Assembly: GCF_021442025.1 (NCBI RefSeq)
Contig: NZ_CP090446.1
Location: forward strand, 3,038,001 to 3,102,000
DNA from: Sphingobacterium sp. SRCM116780
Lineage (GTDB): Bacteria > Bacteroidota > Bacteroidia > Sphingobacteriales > Sphingobacteriaceae
Length of the DNA: 64,000 bases
Direction: 5' to 3'
The notes under the pieces are model-generated. The model searched no databases. It was not told the origin of the DNA and worked only from the letters and a program-made list of their open reading frames with translations. Positions 17,693 to 25,803 of the stretch are shown here, piece after piece (positions within the stretch are counted from its first letter, which is position 1; each line of letters starts with the position of its first letter). The position numbers and the translations under genes are program-made.

Positions 17693-20644
17693 ATGAAAAA
17701 GCTGATGCTATTATTGCTGATTTTATGTCTCTCGCAACATGACGAGATCAAATCGCAAGAGAACCCAACAAGACCAATTCCGAGTTTAAAGATCTCGAAT
17801 GATCCAAAGGGACAAGCAAAGGTAGGTTTACAGAACCTCGATATCCAAGTCGACATCTTTGGCAATATAGCCAAAACAACGATGACAATGACTTTTCACA
17901 ACGATGAGAACAGAGATTTAGAAGGAACATTAACTTTTCCGATGCCAGAAGGTGTCTCTGTAACAGGATACGCTTTTGATATCAATGGGAAGCTTCGTCA
18001 AGCCGTTGCAGTGGACAAAAACAAGGGTACTGAGATCTTCGAAAGTATTGAGTCTCGTCGTGTGGATCCAGGATTGCTAGAACGTGTAGAAGGCAATAAT
18101 TTTAAAACAAGAATTTATCCCTTACCAGCAAAAGGACAAAGAACTATCAGCATTACCTATGAAGAGAACTTGCAATTTCATGCTACTACAGGTTTTCAAT
18201 ATAATCTGCCGCTAGCTTATAAACAAGCTATTGCGCAATTTAAACTTCAGGTAAACGTCTATCAATCGGATAAAAAGCCAACTTTCGTTAGCAATCCAGA
18301 TGCCTCACTTTCTTTCTCAGAAGAAAATCACATGTACCAAGCGAGCATAAATAAAACTAATTTTATACCGGAAAAGTCACTCAGCATAATATTACCCAAA
18401 CAGGTCAATAAAAATAAGATCCTAACACAGGTCAATCAAGATCAATCGTTCTACTTTCTCAGCAATGTATTCCTAGAAGCTCCTTCAAAAACAAAAACTT
18501 GGAAGAACAAAATAGGTATCATTTGGGATAATTCCTTAAGTGCTAAAGACAAAGACATCCAAAAGGAATTGGACTTGCTAGATCGTATCATACAACAAAA
18601 AAAGGATCTAACGATAGAACTTGGTTTGCTTAACATCAACTATGTTAAAGCAAAAACATTCCAGATTGAACAAGGGAATTGGACTGCATTGAAAGACTAT
18701 TTATTGGCCATAACTTACGATGGAGGAACAGATTTCTCCCAATTAAACGAACAAGTATTACAAGCGGATGAGTATCTATTTTTTACAGAAGGCCTATCGA
18801 CATTTGGCTCAAACCAAGTAGCCATCAGAAAGCCGATTTATTGTATTTCTTCTTCCGCTATTGCCGATTACAGCACACTCCAAGCCATCAGTAAAAAAAC
18901 AGGAGGAAAGACCATCAATCTATTGAAAACAAATCCTGCTGATGCAGTAGAACAATTAGGATCTGAAAATTTAAAATTTTTAGGTATAAAAGAAGCGATG
19001 GATTTTTCAGAAATATATCCTGCCGCCAACACAGAAGTCCATGAACATATCGCAATAACGGGTCTGGGGAAAAATAAAAATTTGAAACAGATGACCTTAC
19101 AGTTTGGTTATGGCAATCAAGTAACCAAAGAAGTTAAAGTCGATGTGAATTATCAACAGAATGAGTTAGACGTTCATAAAATATGGGCACAGCAAAAAAT
19201 CGCTGCATTGGATGTGGATTATAACCAAAATAAAGAACAGATTGAAGAACTGGGTAAGCAATTTGGCATTGTTACCCGTAACACAAGTTTAATTGTCTTA
19301 GAGACAGCATCCGACTATGTACGCTATGACATTGCACCACCCGCAGAACTGCTTGCCGAGTATAATAGCCTTAAAAAAGAGCGAAATACCCTTCAGGAAG
19401 AACGTGTCAATGATTTATTAGCACAAGCTGAACTATCGGTTGAACAACTTAAAATTTGGTGGAATACCGACTTCAGCCCAAAGAAACATTACCCTAAACC
19501 GAAGAAAATAATAGATGAAATTGCTGTTGAAGAAATGAGACCTGTAGCAGATTATACTCCTCCCGTAGCAAACTCACAAGCTACTGAAAAGGAATCTATC
19601 TCAATGGATGCTAAAAAAATGGAATCATCAGATGCACTACAAGAGGTTGTGGTGACAGGCACATTGCAAGGTAAAGTTGCCGGTGTCAGTATTGCCAATG
19701 AGAACACAGCAATAAATAATGCTTCTTCTCGTGCAAAAATTACAATTCCTGAGATTAAAGAAGACAATGTTTATCTCCAAGCACTAGAAAAATCAGCTCA
19801 TCCCTATCAAACATACCTCGAACTGCGTCCAGCATATTTGGGAACGCCTACATTTTATTTTGATGTTGCCAATTTCTTTTATAGAAAAGGGATGAAGGAT
19901 AAAGCCTTGTTAGTGCTAAGTTCGCTTGCAGATCTTCAAATTGAAAATGCAGATCTATTTAAAACATTGGCTTACAAACTTAAACAATGGGAACAATATA
20001 AGAGTGAACAATATATCAGTAAGAAAATTTTAGATTGGCGTCCGATGGATCCACAAAGTCATCGGGACTATGCTTTAGCGCTACAAGACAATCATCATTA
20101 CCAAGAAGCATTTGAGCAACTTTATAGCATCCTAACACAGAGCTACTCACCCGAAGCAGCCAATCGAGATGATGGTATCGAAGAAATTATTGTTATGGAA
20201 TTGAATAATTTATTGAAATTAAATAAGGCTGCTATAAACGCTAATCATACGAGTAAAAAACTCATAGCTGATCTGCCTGTTGACATTCGTGTGGTAATCA
20301 ACTGGAATTCTAGAAATACAGATATTGATCTTTGGGTAACAGATCCTCGAGACGAAAAATGTTTCTACAGCAACAATAGCACAGCTATTGGAGGTCGTTT
20401 GAGTAATGATTTTACAGGAGGATATGGACCTGAACAGTTTTTATTAAAAAAAGCAGTCAAAGGAAAATACAAAATCGAAGTCGATTTTTATAACAATAGC
20501 GAATTAACACTCGCTGGTCCTGCTGCTGTTATGGCTGAAATATATCTGTATTATAGTTCCGGAAGGCAAGAACGTAAAATCATCACCATATACTTAGATA
20601 AGGATAAAGAGCGTAATGTGACGATTGGAACATTTGATTTTTAA
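17693..20644 (+). CDS. Large exported VIT/VWA/DUF2135 protein with a TonB-box-like motif
   Basis: A 983-residue exported protein with a signal peptide in the first 22 residues. In order: a VIT domain (about 30-160, with TLTFPMPEGVSVTGYAFD), a VWA-like region with an intact MIDAS start D279-N-S-L-S283 and a later GGTDF, a long helical linker, and a Pro-rich stretch. A short segment at residues 650-665 (QEVVVTGTLQGKVAGV) copies the TonB-box and plug wording of SusC-type receptors. A TPR-like helical region (about 720-850) and a C-terminal DUF2135/YfaP domain (about 863-983, INWNSRNTDIDLWVTDP) follow. VIT-VWA proteins bind ligands through a metal site. The role here is unknown, probably at the cell surface. 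It is a single gene ending in a clear terminator. Confidence 0.85.
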   Translation: MKKLMLLLLILCLSQHDEIKSQENPTRPIPSLKISNDPKGQAKVGLQNLDIQVDIFGNIAKTTMTMTFHNDENRDLEGTLTFPMPEGVSVTGYAFDINGKLRQAVAVDKNKGTEIFESIESRRVDPGLLERVEGNNFKTRIYPLPAKGQRTISITYEENLQFHATTGFQYNLPLAYKQAIAQFKLQVNVYQSDKKPTFVSNPDASLSFSEENHMYQASINKTNFIPEKSLSIILPKQVNKNKILTQVNQDQSFYFLSNVFLEAPSKTKTWKNKIGIIWDNSLSAKDKDIQKELDLLDRIIQQKKDLTIELGLLNINYVKAKTFQIEQGNWTALKDYLLAITYDGGTDFSQLNEQVLQADEYLFFTEGLSTFGSNQVAIRKPIYCISSSAIADYSTLQAISKKTGGKTINLLKTNPADAVEQLGSENLKFLGIKEAMDFSEIYPAANTEVHEHIAITGLGKNKNLKQMTLQFGYGNQVTKEVKVDVNYQQNELDVHKIWAQQKIAALDVDYNQNKEQIEELGKQFGIVTRNTSLIVLETASDYVRYDIAPPAELLAEYNSLKKERNTLQEERVNDLLAQAELSVEQLKIWWNTDFSPKKHYPKPKKIIDEIAVEEMRPVADYTPPVANSQATEKESISMDAKKMESSDALQEVVVTGTLQGKVAGVSIANENTAINNASSRAKITIPEIKEDNVYLQALEKSAHPYQTYLELRPAYLGTPTFYFDVANFFYRKGMKDKALLVLSSLADLQIENADLFKTLAYKLKQWEQYKSEQYISKKILDWRPMDPQSHRDYALALQDNHHYQEAFEQLYSILTQSYSPEAANRDDGIEEIIVMELNNLLKLNKAAINANHTSKKLIADLPVDIRVVINWNSRNTDIDLWVTDPRDEKCFYSNNSTAIGGRLSNDFTGGYGPEQFLLKKAVKGKYKIEVDFYNNSELTLAGPAAVMAEIYLYYSSGRQERKIITIYLDKDKERNVTIGTFDF

Positions 20645-20668
20645 CGTTTTTATACGTCTTATCGTACA

Positions 20669-20698
20669 GAAAGCGTGTTCTTGTTGGGACACGCTTTC
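20669..20698 (+). terminator. Terminator after the VIT/VWA gene
   Basis: A 10-bp perfect stem, GAAAGCGTGT with ACACGCTTTC, around a 10-base loop, followed by TTCTTCTCTTCC. Confidence 0.8.
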
Positions 20699-20825
20699 TT
20701 CTTCTCTTCCATAACTGCAGTATTGACTTAGTTGTCTCAGCATGCCATCTTCGATTTGGTATTAAACTTGTTTGCAAGGCAATATTTAACACATGAAGAC
20801 AATAGAGCATTAAGGATAAAATTAG

Positions 20826-20850
20826 TGTCTATTCCTAAATTACCCTTACA
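20826..20850 (+). repeat. Left terminal inverted repeat of the IS
   Basis: TGTCTATTCC followed by TAAATTACCCTTACA. The right end (22230-22253) read in reverse is TGTCTATCCTGAATTA then TCCTTACA: two mismatches and one gap. Confidence 0.88.
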
Positions 20851-20881
20851 CAAATCGGAGTAATTATTAATTTTATATAAT

Positions 20882-21265
20882 ATGGAAACACCGAGAAAAG
20901 GGAAACATACAGGAGCCCCTGTTACCTACGAATCATCTTTTAAGATTGCAGTTGCCAGAGAATACCTTGAGGGCAATCTGAGCCAGTCACAGCTTGGGCG
21001 TAAACATGGACTTAAGAGTGGCGAGGTGGTTCGCTATTTTGTCAACTGGTACAAAAAGAACATCGCCCAAATCCATTCAGGCCTTATTTCACCTGACAGC
21101 GAGCTGCCGCCTTTAGCATCCAGCAGTCCTGATGAGCAGCTTCAGGAGGAACTCCGGCTTGCCAGGCTGAAGATTACCGCCCTTGAGATGATGATCCATA
21201 TTGCAGAGCAGGAGCTGGATATCGATATCCGAAAAAAGTCTGGTACCAAACCGCCAGTAAAATGA
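20882..21265 (+). CDS. IS3-family transposase OrfA (helix-turn-helix)
   Basis: The 127-residue OrfA has a helix-turn-helix of the IS3 type in its first half (SQLGRKHGLKSGEVVRYF). A helical, leucine-spaced C-terminal part follows (LQEELRLARLKITALEMM) that in this family forms a zipper for multimer assembly. It binds the element's terminal repeats. Its stop codon overlaps the ATG of orfB (ATGA at 21262-21265). Alone it is expected to act as a regulator of transposition, and fused to OrfB as the active transposase. Confidence 0.93.
   Translation: METPRKGKHTGAPVTYESSFKIAVAREYLEGNLSQSQLGRKHGLKSGEVVRYFVNWYKKNIAQIHSGLISPDSELPPLASSSPDEQLQEELRLARLKITALEMMIHIAEQELDIDIRKKSGTKPPVK
21232..21238 (+). promoter_or_regulatory. 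Programmed -1 frameshift heptamer A AAA AAG
   Basis: AAAAAAG falls in the orfA frame as cgA AAA AAG, the canonical slippery heptamer of IS3 elements. After a -1 slip the next codons (GTC TGG TAC CAA ACC GCC AGT AAA ATG) run without a stop straight into orfB. This would give an OrfAB fusion of about 418 residues. Confidence 0.85.
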
Positions 21266-22137
21266 AGGAGATATTTATCAATATTCCCCTGAGTACCATT
21301 TGCTCGCTGTTTGGCAGAACAAGACAGTCCTGGTATGAAATGAACGCCAGAAGGGACGTTTCGGTGATTCAGGATGGAATGATACTAGAATGGGTCCGGG
21401 AAATCAGATCAGTGCTTCCGCGTACAGGATGCGTAAAGCTTCTTCATATGCTGCAGCAGAACCTCAAAGCGCATCATATTACCATCGGAAGGGATGCTTT
21501 TTCCAGGCTGATCAGGGACAATGGCATGCTGATCTATCCCAAAAGGAGATATGTGACCACCACGATGTCCTACCATCATTACAGGAAATGGCCGGATATG
21601 ATCAGCCGGGCAAAGCCCCTGATGGCCGAGCAGGTCTGGGTAAGCGATATTACCTATCTGCGGACAGGCACGGGATTTATCTACCTTTTTCTGATCACAG
21701 ATGCCTATTCCAGAAAGATCGTAGGCTACCATCTCAGCCAGTCACTAAAAGCTTCCGGATGCCTATCGGCACTCCAAAAGGCTATAAACGGCAGGGAATA
21801 TAAGCAAAGGCCGCTGATCCACCACTCGGACAGGGGGATACAGTACTGCTGTGATGCCTATGTGGAACTATTGCAGAGAAACCATATCCAGATCAGTATG
21901 ACTCAGTCCGGATCACCCTATGATAATGCAATTGCCGAAAGGGTAAACGGTATACTGAAAACAGAATTTGAGCTCTATAACACCTTTGAGTCCTATTCAA
22001 TGGCTATTGAACCGGTGTGCAGAGCGATAGAAAGATACAATAATGTCAGACCGCACATGAGCTGTAAAATGATGACACCGGCGCAAAGACATAGTCAGGA
22101 AATCACTAAAACAAGAAACAGTACAACCCGATTGTAA
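21262..22137 (+). CDS. IS3-family transposase OrfB (DDE integrase core)
   Basis: The 291-residue OrfB holds an rve-type integrase core. The catalytic triad is complete: D129 (VSDITYL), D190 (HHSDRGIQY) and E226 (NAIAERVNG), with 35 residues between the last two, the DD(35)E spacing of the family. The N-terminal part contains the IS3 HTH_21-like segment (MLIYPKRRYVTTTMS). The C-terminus ends with RYNNVRPHMSCKMMTPAQRH, as usual. The ATG at 21262 may serve for free OrfB, but the active enzyme is expected to be the frameshift fusion. The stop codon lies inside the first 32-bp iteron of the right end. Confidence 0.95.
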   Translation: MKEIFINIPLSTICSLFGRTRQSWYEMNARRDVSVIQDGMILEWVREIRSVLPRTGCVKLLHMLQQNLKAHHITIGRDAFSRLIRDNGMLIYPKRRYVTTTMSYHHYRKWPDMISRAKPLMAEQVWVSDITYLRTGTGFIYLFLITDAYSRKIVGYHLSQSLKASGCLSALQKAINGREYKQRPLIHHSDRGIQYCCDAYVELLQRNHIQISMTQSGSPYDNAIAERVNGILKTEFELYNTFESYSMAIEPVCRAIERYNNVRPHMSCKMMTPAQRHSQEITKTRNSTTRL

Positions 22138-22253
22138 GGGTATACACGGACAAAGAAAAAACAATGTAAGGATATATCCGTATAACTTTTTATAATTGTA
22201 AGGATTTAACCGTTTAACTATCCGAATGCTGTAAGGATAATTCAGGATAGACA
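22133..22253 (+). repeat. Four iterated repeats (period about 32 bp) at the IS right end
   Basis: TGTAAGG starts at 22133, 22165, 22197 and 22230, so the spacing is 32, 32 and 33 bases. The units share TGTAAGG(G/A)TwtA followed by a looser CCG element. The fourth copy is the terminal inverted repeat itself. The left end has only one copy. They are probably multiple transposase-binding sites, an inference. Confidence 0.8.
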
Positions 22254-22295
22254 TAGGATTTAACTGGTAAAATAGTAGGGAGCTGGTTCGGACCT

Positions 22296-22348
22296 CAACC
22301 GTACCTTGTTCAGACCTCGTTCGAATAAAAACGAACAAGGTACGGTTG
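22296..22348. repeat. 16-bp perfect inverted repeat (hairpin) beside the IS
   Basis: CAACCGTACCTTGTTC at 22296-22311 is the exact reverse complement of 22333-22348, with a 21-base gap that holds a smaller GTTCG/CGAAC pairing. It lies 42 bases beyond the IS end and about 100 bases downstream of the EamA stop. No T-tract follows on either strand, so it is not a standard terminator. Confidence 0.75.
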
Positions 22349-22448
22349 AAATACGTATGAGATACGTTTTATATATGAATTATTTTACAATTTAATATCC
22401 AGACAACCCAAATTAAAAGAGTAACACTATTTTAAAATTTGACTCAGA

Positions 22449-23360
22449 TTAGTAAATCTTTCTAATGATCAACTCTTTCTTCCGTTTCTTCATCTTCGTT
22501 TTAATATAGGGATATAGAAATACGGCACCTAAAACAATCACAGCACCTATATAGAAACCCAAGCTCATGGTCTCTTCCTGACCGAAGATGAGTATAGCGA
22601 GTATAATACCATAAACAGGTTCTAAATTGGTTGCTAAGGCGACTGTAAATGCACTCAATTCTTTCATCACCGCAACACCAAGTACATAAGCTATTGCGGT
22701 ACAGATCACCCCTAAAATAAGTAAATAGATTAAGTCAGATTGGTTCAATAGCATGTGTTCATTAAAGTCTCCACTAAAAGCCATATAAATGGATATCCAA
22801 AACCAAGCACCTAACATTTCATAAAATGTAATCAAGGTTGCACTGGATTTCTTGACCATTCTCGCATTTGCTATAGAAAAGATACTGGCACAAAATGCAC
22901 AAGTTAAACCTGCAATGATACCTTCAATATAATGAGATTCAAACTGAAATATCATATAAATCCCGAGTATAATCACCACACCAATCACCATATCCATGAT
23001 CGGAATCTTTTGTTTATTGATAATCGGCTCAAGAATAGCGGTATACAGCGTAAGTGATGAGAGTGTCACTAATGCAACAGATACTGTAGATACTTTAATG
23101 GCATAAAAGAATAAAACCCAGTGAAAACCCACGATTCCTCCTACTAATATAAAAGATATAAAATTTCTTCGTGTTACCAGAATCTGCTGTTTAGTTGCTA
23201 CAAGATAGACAAATAGGGAAATTGCAGCAATTAAGACACGATACCAAACAAGATGAATAGCAGAAACAGAAATTAAATTTCCTAAAATACCCGTAAAACC
23301 CCATATCAGGACAGTTAAATGCAGAATAAGAACATTCTGATTTATTTTTATATTAGACAT
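22449..23360 (-). CDS. EamA/DMT-family transporter
   Basis: A 303-residue inner-membrane protein made of two repeated EamA halves with about ten hydrophobic segments. The first opens with LHLTVLIWGFTGILGNLISV, typical of the family. The second half has ATNLEPVYGIILAILIFGQE, the usual end-of-repeat motif. DMT transporters export metabolites such as amino acids or their analogues. The substrate here cannot be told. It begins 10 bases after the LptF/G-type gene stop and is probably the last gene of a tgt-permease-eamA transcript. The C-terminal tail is strongly basic (KTKMKKRKKELIIRK), as is common at the cytoplasmic face. Confidence 0.88.
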   Translation of the reverse strand: MSNIKINQNVLILHLTVLIWGFTGILGNLISVSAIHLVWYRVLIAAISLFVYLVATKQQILVTRRNFISFILVGGIVGFHWVLFFYAIKVSTVSVALVTLSSLTLYTAILEPIINKQKIPIMDMVIGVVIILGIYMIFQFESHYIEGIIAGLTCAFCASIFSIANARMVKKSSATLITFYEMLGAWFWISIYMAFSGDFNEHMLLNQSDLIYLLILGVICTAIAYVLGVAVMKELSAFTVALATNLEPVYGIILAILIFGQEETMSLGFYIGAVIVLGAVFLYPYIKTKMKKRKKELIIRKIY

Positions 23361-23370
23361 ATAAATATGT

Positions 23371-24450
23371 TTATTTTGGCGCTTTTATAGCCAAATAGAT
23401 TGCAATAATTAAAAACGTCACGTTTGGGATCAATACCGCAATCAAAGGAGGAAGTCCTCCCTTTAAAGAAAACATATTGGCAAATTGGATAAAAACGATA
23501 TAGGTAAAGCTCAGTCCAATACCAATACCTAAACTCAGTCCAATCCCCCCTCTTACTTTTTTGGAAGATAATGCCACACCCATCAACGTGAGCACAAAAG
23601 CAGAAAAAGGATAGACATAACGTTTATATTTTTCCAATTTCAAATCCGTCATCATCCCAGTACCCCTAATTTCTTCCTTATGAATACGTTCATTCAGATC
23701 TTTGGTATCCATCGCTGTAAAAATATTATCATACAGTTCAAAATCCGCAGGTTTCATATCCAATGTCGTGTCTTTTGATACCCCTTTTTCCATACGCTCA
23801 TGCAGACCATTGATAATACGATTGCTATAATCCTGGATCTTCCATTTTGTCGTAACCGAATCCCAAGTAATCCGTTCTGCAATCAGTTTCTCCAACAATG
23901 TGTCCCCTTTAAATTTCTCCAAAACGAACTTATAACCAACTTTCATATTATTATCAAAGTTGTCAATATAGACATAACTGTTTTTATCAATCTGCATATG
24001 TGTGGATACCTTGGTGTTATCCTTGAGCGGTTTCACATAGATATTTTCAAAGTCAATTTTAATCTTATTCGTTTTCGGAATAATGTATAGATTAAAGATG
24101 AAAGAGATGGCAAAAATAAGCGTAGCAGAAAAAGCATATGGTCGCAAAAGACGATTGAAACTATAGCCTGCACTTAAGATGGGGACTATTTCAGTTTGGT
24201 CTGCCATCTTTGATGTAAAGAAGATAACAGCAATAAAATTGATCAAAGGACACAGAAAATTTAAATAAAACGGAATAAATCCCGCGTAATATTCAAATAT
24301 AATCTTGTCCATTGGTGCATTATATTTCAAAAAGTCATCCAATCGTTCAGAAATATCAAAAATGACCATGACTACAGTAAAAATAGCCATCGTGAACACA
24401 AACGTGGTCAGATATTTCTTGATGATATAACGATCGATGATAGAAAACAT
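23371..24450 (-). CDS. LptF/LptG-family LPS export permease
   Basis: The 359-residue protein has the YjgP/YjgQ layout: an N-terminal amphipathic start (MFSIIDRYIIKKYL), three membrane spans, a large periplasmic beta-jellyroll domain (about residues 125-265, FNLYIIPKTNKIKIDFE onward) and three C-terminal spans with RVGGIGL-like wording (KKVRGGIGLSLGIGIG). Such permeases pair with LptB ATPase and pass LPS to the periplasmic bridge. Bacteroidota usually encode the two permeases at separate loci, so F or G cannot be settled here. The ORF extends to a TTG at 24468, but the ATG at 24450 matches the family start. Confidence 0.9.
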   Translation of the reverse strand: MFSIIDRYIIKKYLTTFVFTMAIFTVVMVIFDISERLDDFLKYNAPMDKIIFEYYAGFIPFYLNFLCPLINFIAVIFFTSKMADQTEIVPILSAGYSFNRLLRPYAFSATLIFAISFIFNLYIIPKTNKIKIDFENIYVKPLKDNTKVSTHMQIDKNSYVYIDNFDNNMKVGYKFVLEKFKGDTLLEKLIAERITWDSVTTKWKIQDYSNRIINGLHERMEKGVSKDTTLDMKPADFELYDNIFTAMDTKDLNERIHKEEIRGTGMMTDLKLEKYKRYVYPFSAFVLTLMGVALSSKKVRGGIGLSLGIGIGLSFTYIVFIQFANMFSLKGGLPPLIAVLIPNVTFLIIAIYLAIKAPK

Positions 24451-24472
24451 AATGCTACTAAGATGCAAAAAA

Positions 24473-25603
24473 TTACAAACGTTGACCTAATACTTTGACC
24501 ATTTTATTTTTCCAATCATAGAATGTACCGTCTACAATTTTCTCGCGAGCTTCATTCACTAGCCACAAATAGAAATGTAAATTGTGTAAAGAAGCAATTT
24601 GCGCCCCTAAAAGCTCTTGTGAACGGATTAAATGACGTAGATAAGCTTTCGTATACACCTGATCTGCAAAAAGATCACTATCTGGATCCAATGGAGAGAA
24701 ATCGTCTTTCCATTTTTCATTTTTGATGTTAATCGTACCATGACGTGTAAAAATCATACCATTACGTGCATTACGTGTTGGCATTACACAATCAAACATA
24801 TCAATACCCAAAGCAATATTTTCTAACAAATTGATGGGCGTGCCAACTCCCATTAAATAACGAGGTTTGTCAACAGGAAGGATATTGCAGACAACTTCTG
24901 TCATCGCATACATCTCCTCCGCAGGTTCGCCTACAGACAATCCGCCAATAGCATTTCCCTCTCGGTTGAATGAAGCAATTTTCTCTGCAGATTTTTCACG
25001 TAAATCTTTATAAACCGATCCCTGAACAATGGGAAACAACGTTTGATCATAGCCATAAAGCGGTTCTGTACTATCAAAACGGTCACAACACCGCTTCAAC
25101 CAACGGTGAGTCATATCGATCGAACGACGCGCATACCCATAATCACATGGATAAGGAGTACATTCGTCAAACGCCATAATGATATCCGCTCCGATGATAC
25201 GTTGTGTATCCATCACGTTCTCAGGTGTAAATAAATGCTTCGAACCATCTACATGTGAACGAAACGTTACACCTTCTTCCTTAATCTTACGATTATCGGA
25301 CAAAGAGTAAACTTGGTAACCTCCAGAATCTGTTAAAATAGGTCTGTCCCAGCCTATAAATTGATGTAGACCTCCAGCCTTATTCAATACATCCAATCCC
25401 GGACGTAGATACAAATGATACGTATTACCCAAAATAATTTGAGCTTCAATATCATTTTTTAATTCATGTTGATGAACACCTTTAACAGTACCAGCGGTAC
25501 CAACAGGCATAAAAATAGGAGTTTGAATTTTTCCGTGAGCTGTCTCGATAACACCTGCACGCGCTTTGGAAAATTTATCTTGTACTTGAAGGGTGAATTT
25601 CAT
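24473..25603 (-). CDS. tgt: tRNA-guanine transglycosylase (queuine/preQ1), zinc cysteines lost
   Basis: The 376-residue enzyme exchanges the guanine at position 34 of GUN-anticodon tRNAs for preQ1. Catalytic signatures are present: LTDSGGYQVYSL (Asp near residue 90), VQGSVYKDLR, GGLSVGEP and the nucleophile region MFDCVMPTRNARNG. The C-terminal zinc site of the family, normally C-x-C-x-x-C before the YSRAYLRHL helix, reads SDLFADQVYTKAYLRHL here. Ser309, Leu311 and Asp314 replace the three cysteines, while His340 is kept. The start was moved from 25669 to the ATG at 25603 (MKFTLQVQDKF), where homology begins. Confidence 0.95.
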   Translation of the reverse strand: MKFTLQVQDKFSKARAGVIETAHGKIQTPIFMPVGTAGTVKGVHQHELKNDIEAQIILGNTYHLYLRPGLDVLNKAGGLHQFIGWDRPILTDSGGYQVYSLSDNRKIKEEGVTFRSHVDGSKHLFTPENVMDTQRIIGADIIMAFDECTPYPCDYGYARRSIDMTHRWLKRCCDRFDSTEPLYGYDQTLFPIVQGSVYKDLREKSAEKIASFNREGNAIGGLSVGEPAEEMYAMTEVVCNILPVDKPRYLMGVGTPINLLENIALGIDMFDCVMPTRNARNGMIFTRHGTINIKNEKWKDDFSPLDPDSDLFADQVYTKAYLRHLIRSQELLGAQIASLHNLHFYLWLVNEAREKIVDGTFYDWKNKMVKVLGQRL

Positions 25604-25789
25604 TAATATCTTATTTTTGGGGACTTTAATTTGATGATTTTTATGCTTTTCAAAAGCAATTTCCCCCATTCATTTTTTAAAAATCTTTGCAAAAATACTA
25701 TAAAAACCAATGCAAAGCTTGCCCTTTCACAAGATTTTAACATTTACAATACAAAAAACATTCTTAAACCAAATATCCGCTGAACATCC

Positions 25790-25797
25790 TATCTTTG
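25790..25797 (+). promoter_or_regulatory. -7 promoter box (TATCTTTG) for the glycosyltransferase gene
   Basis: An exact TAnnTTTG match ends only 6 bases before the ATG at 25804. Transcription would begin at or next to the start codon, giving a leaderless or nearly leaderless mRNA. No good -33 TTTG was seen. Confidence 0.5.
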
Positions 25798-25803
25798 CAA
25801 TCT

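Larger units (their letters stand above)
20826..22253 (+). mobile_element. Complete IS3-family insertion sequence (1428 bp)
   Basis: The element runs from TGTCTATTCC at 20826 to GGATAGACA at 22253. The ends are imperfect inverted repeats (about 22 of 24 matched positions with one gap). Both sides are flanked by the trinucleotide TAG (20823-20825 and 22254-22256), a 3-bp target duplication as expected for the family. Inside are orfA and orfB with a slippery A6G heptamer. Its GC content and codon use are visibly higher than in the neighbours, which indicates arrival from another lineage. It sits in an intergenic site downstream of the VIT/VWA terminator and breaks no gene. Both reading frames, the catalytic triad and both ends are intact, so it may be active. 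Confidence 0.93.

Noticed and set aside
21390..21803. Plus-strand ORF of 137 codons inside the IS
   Set aside because: It lies in an alternative frame of orfB. The DDE frame fully explains the sequence.
22133..22253. Regular repeats resembling a short CRISPR array
   Set aside because: The shared part is only about 8-10 bases, the period is 32, there are no unique spacers or cas genes, and the last unit is the IS terminal repeat.
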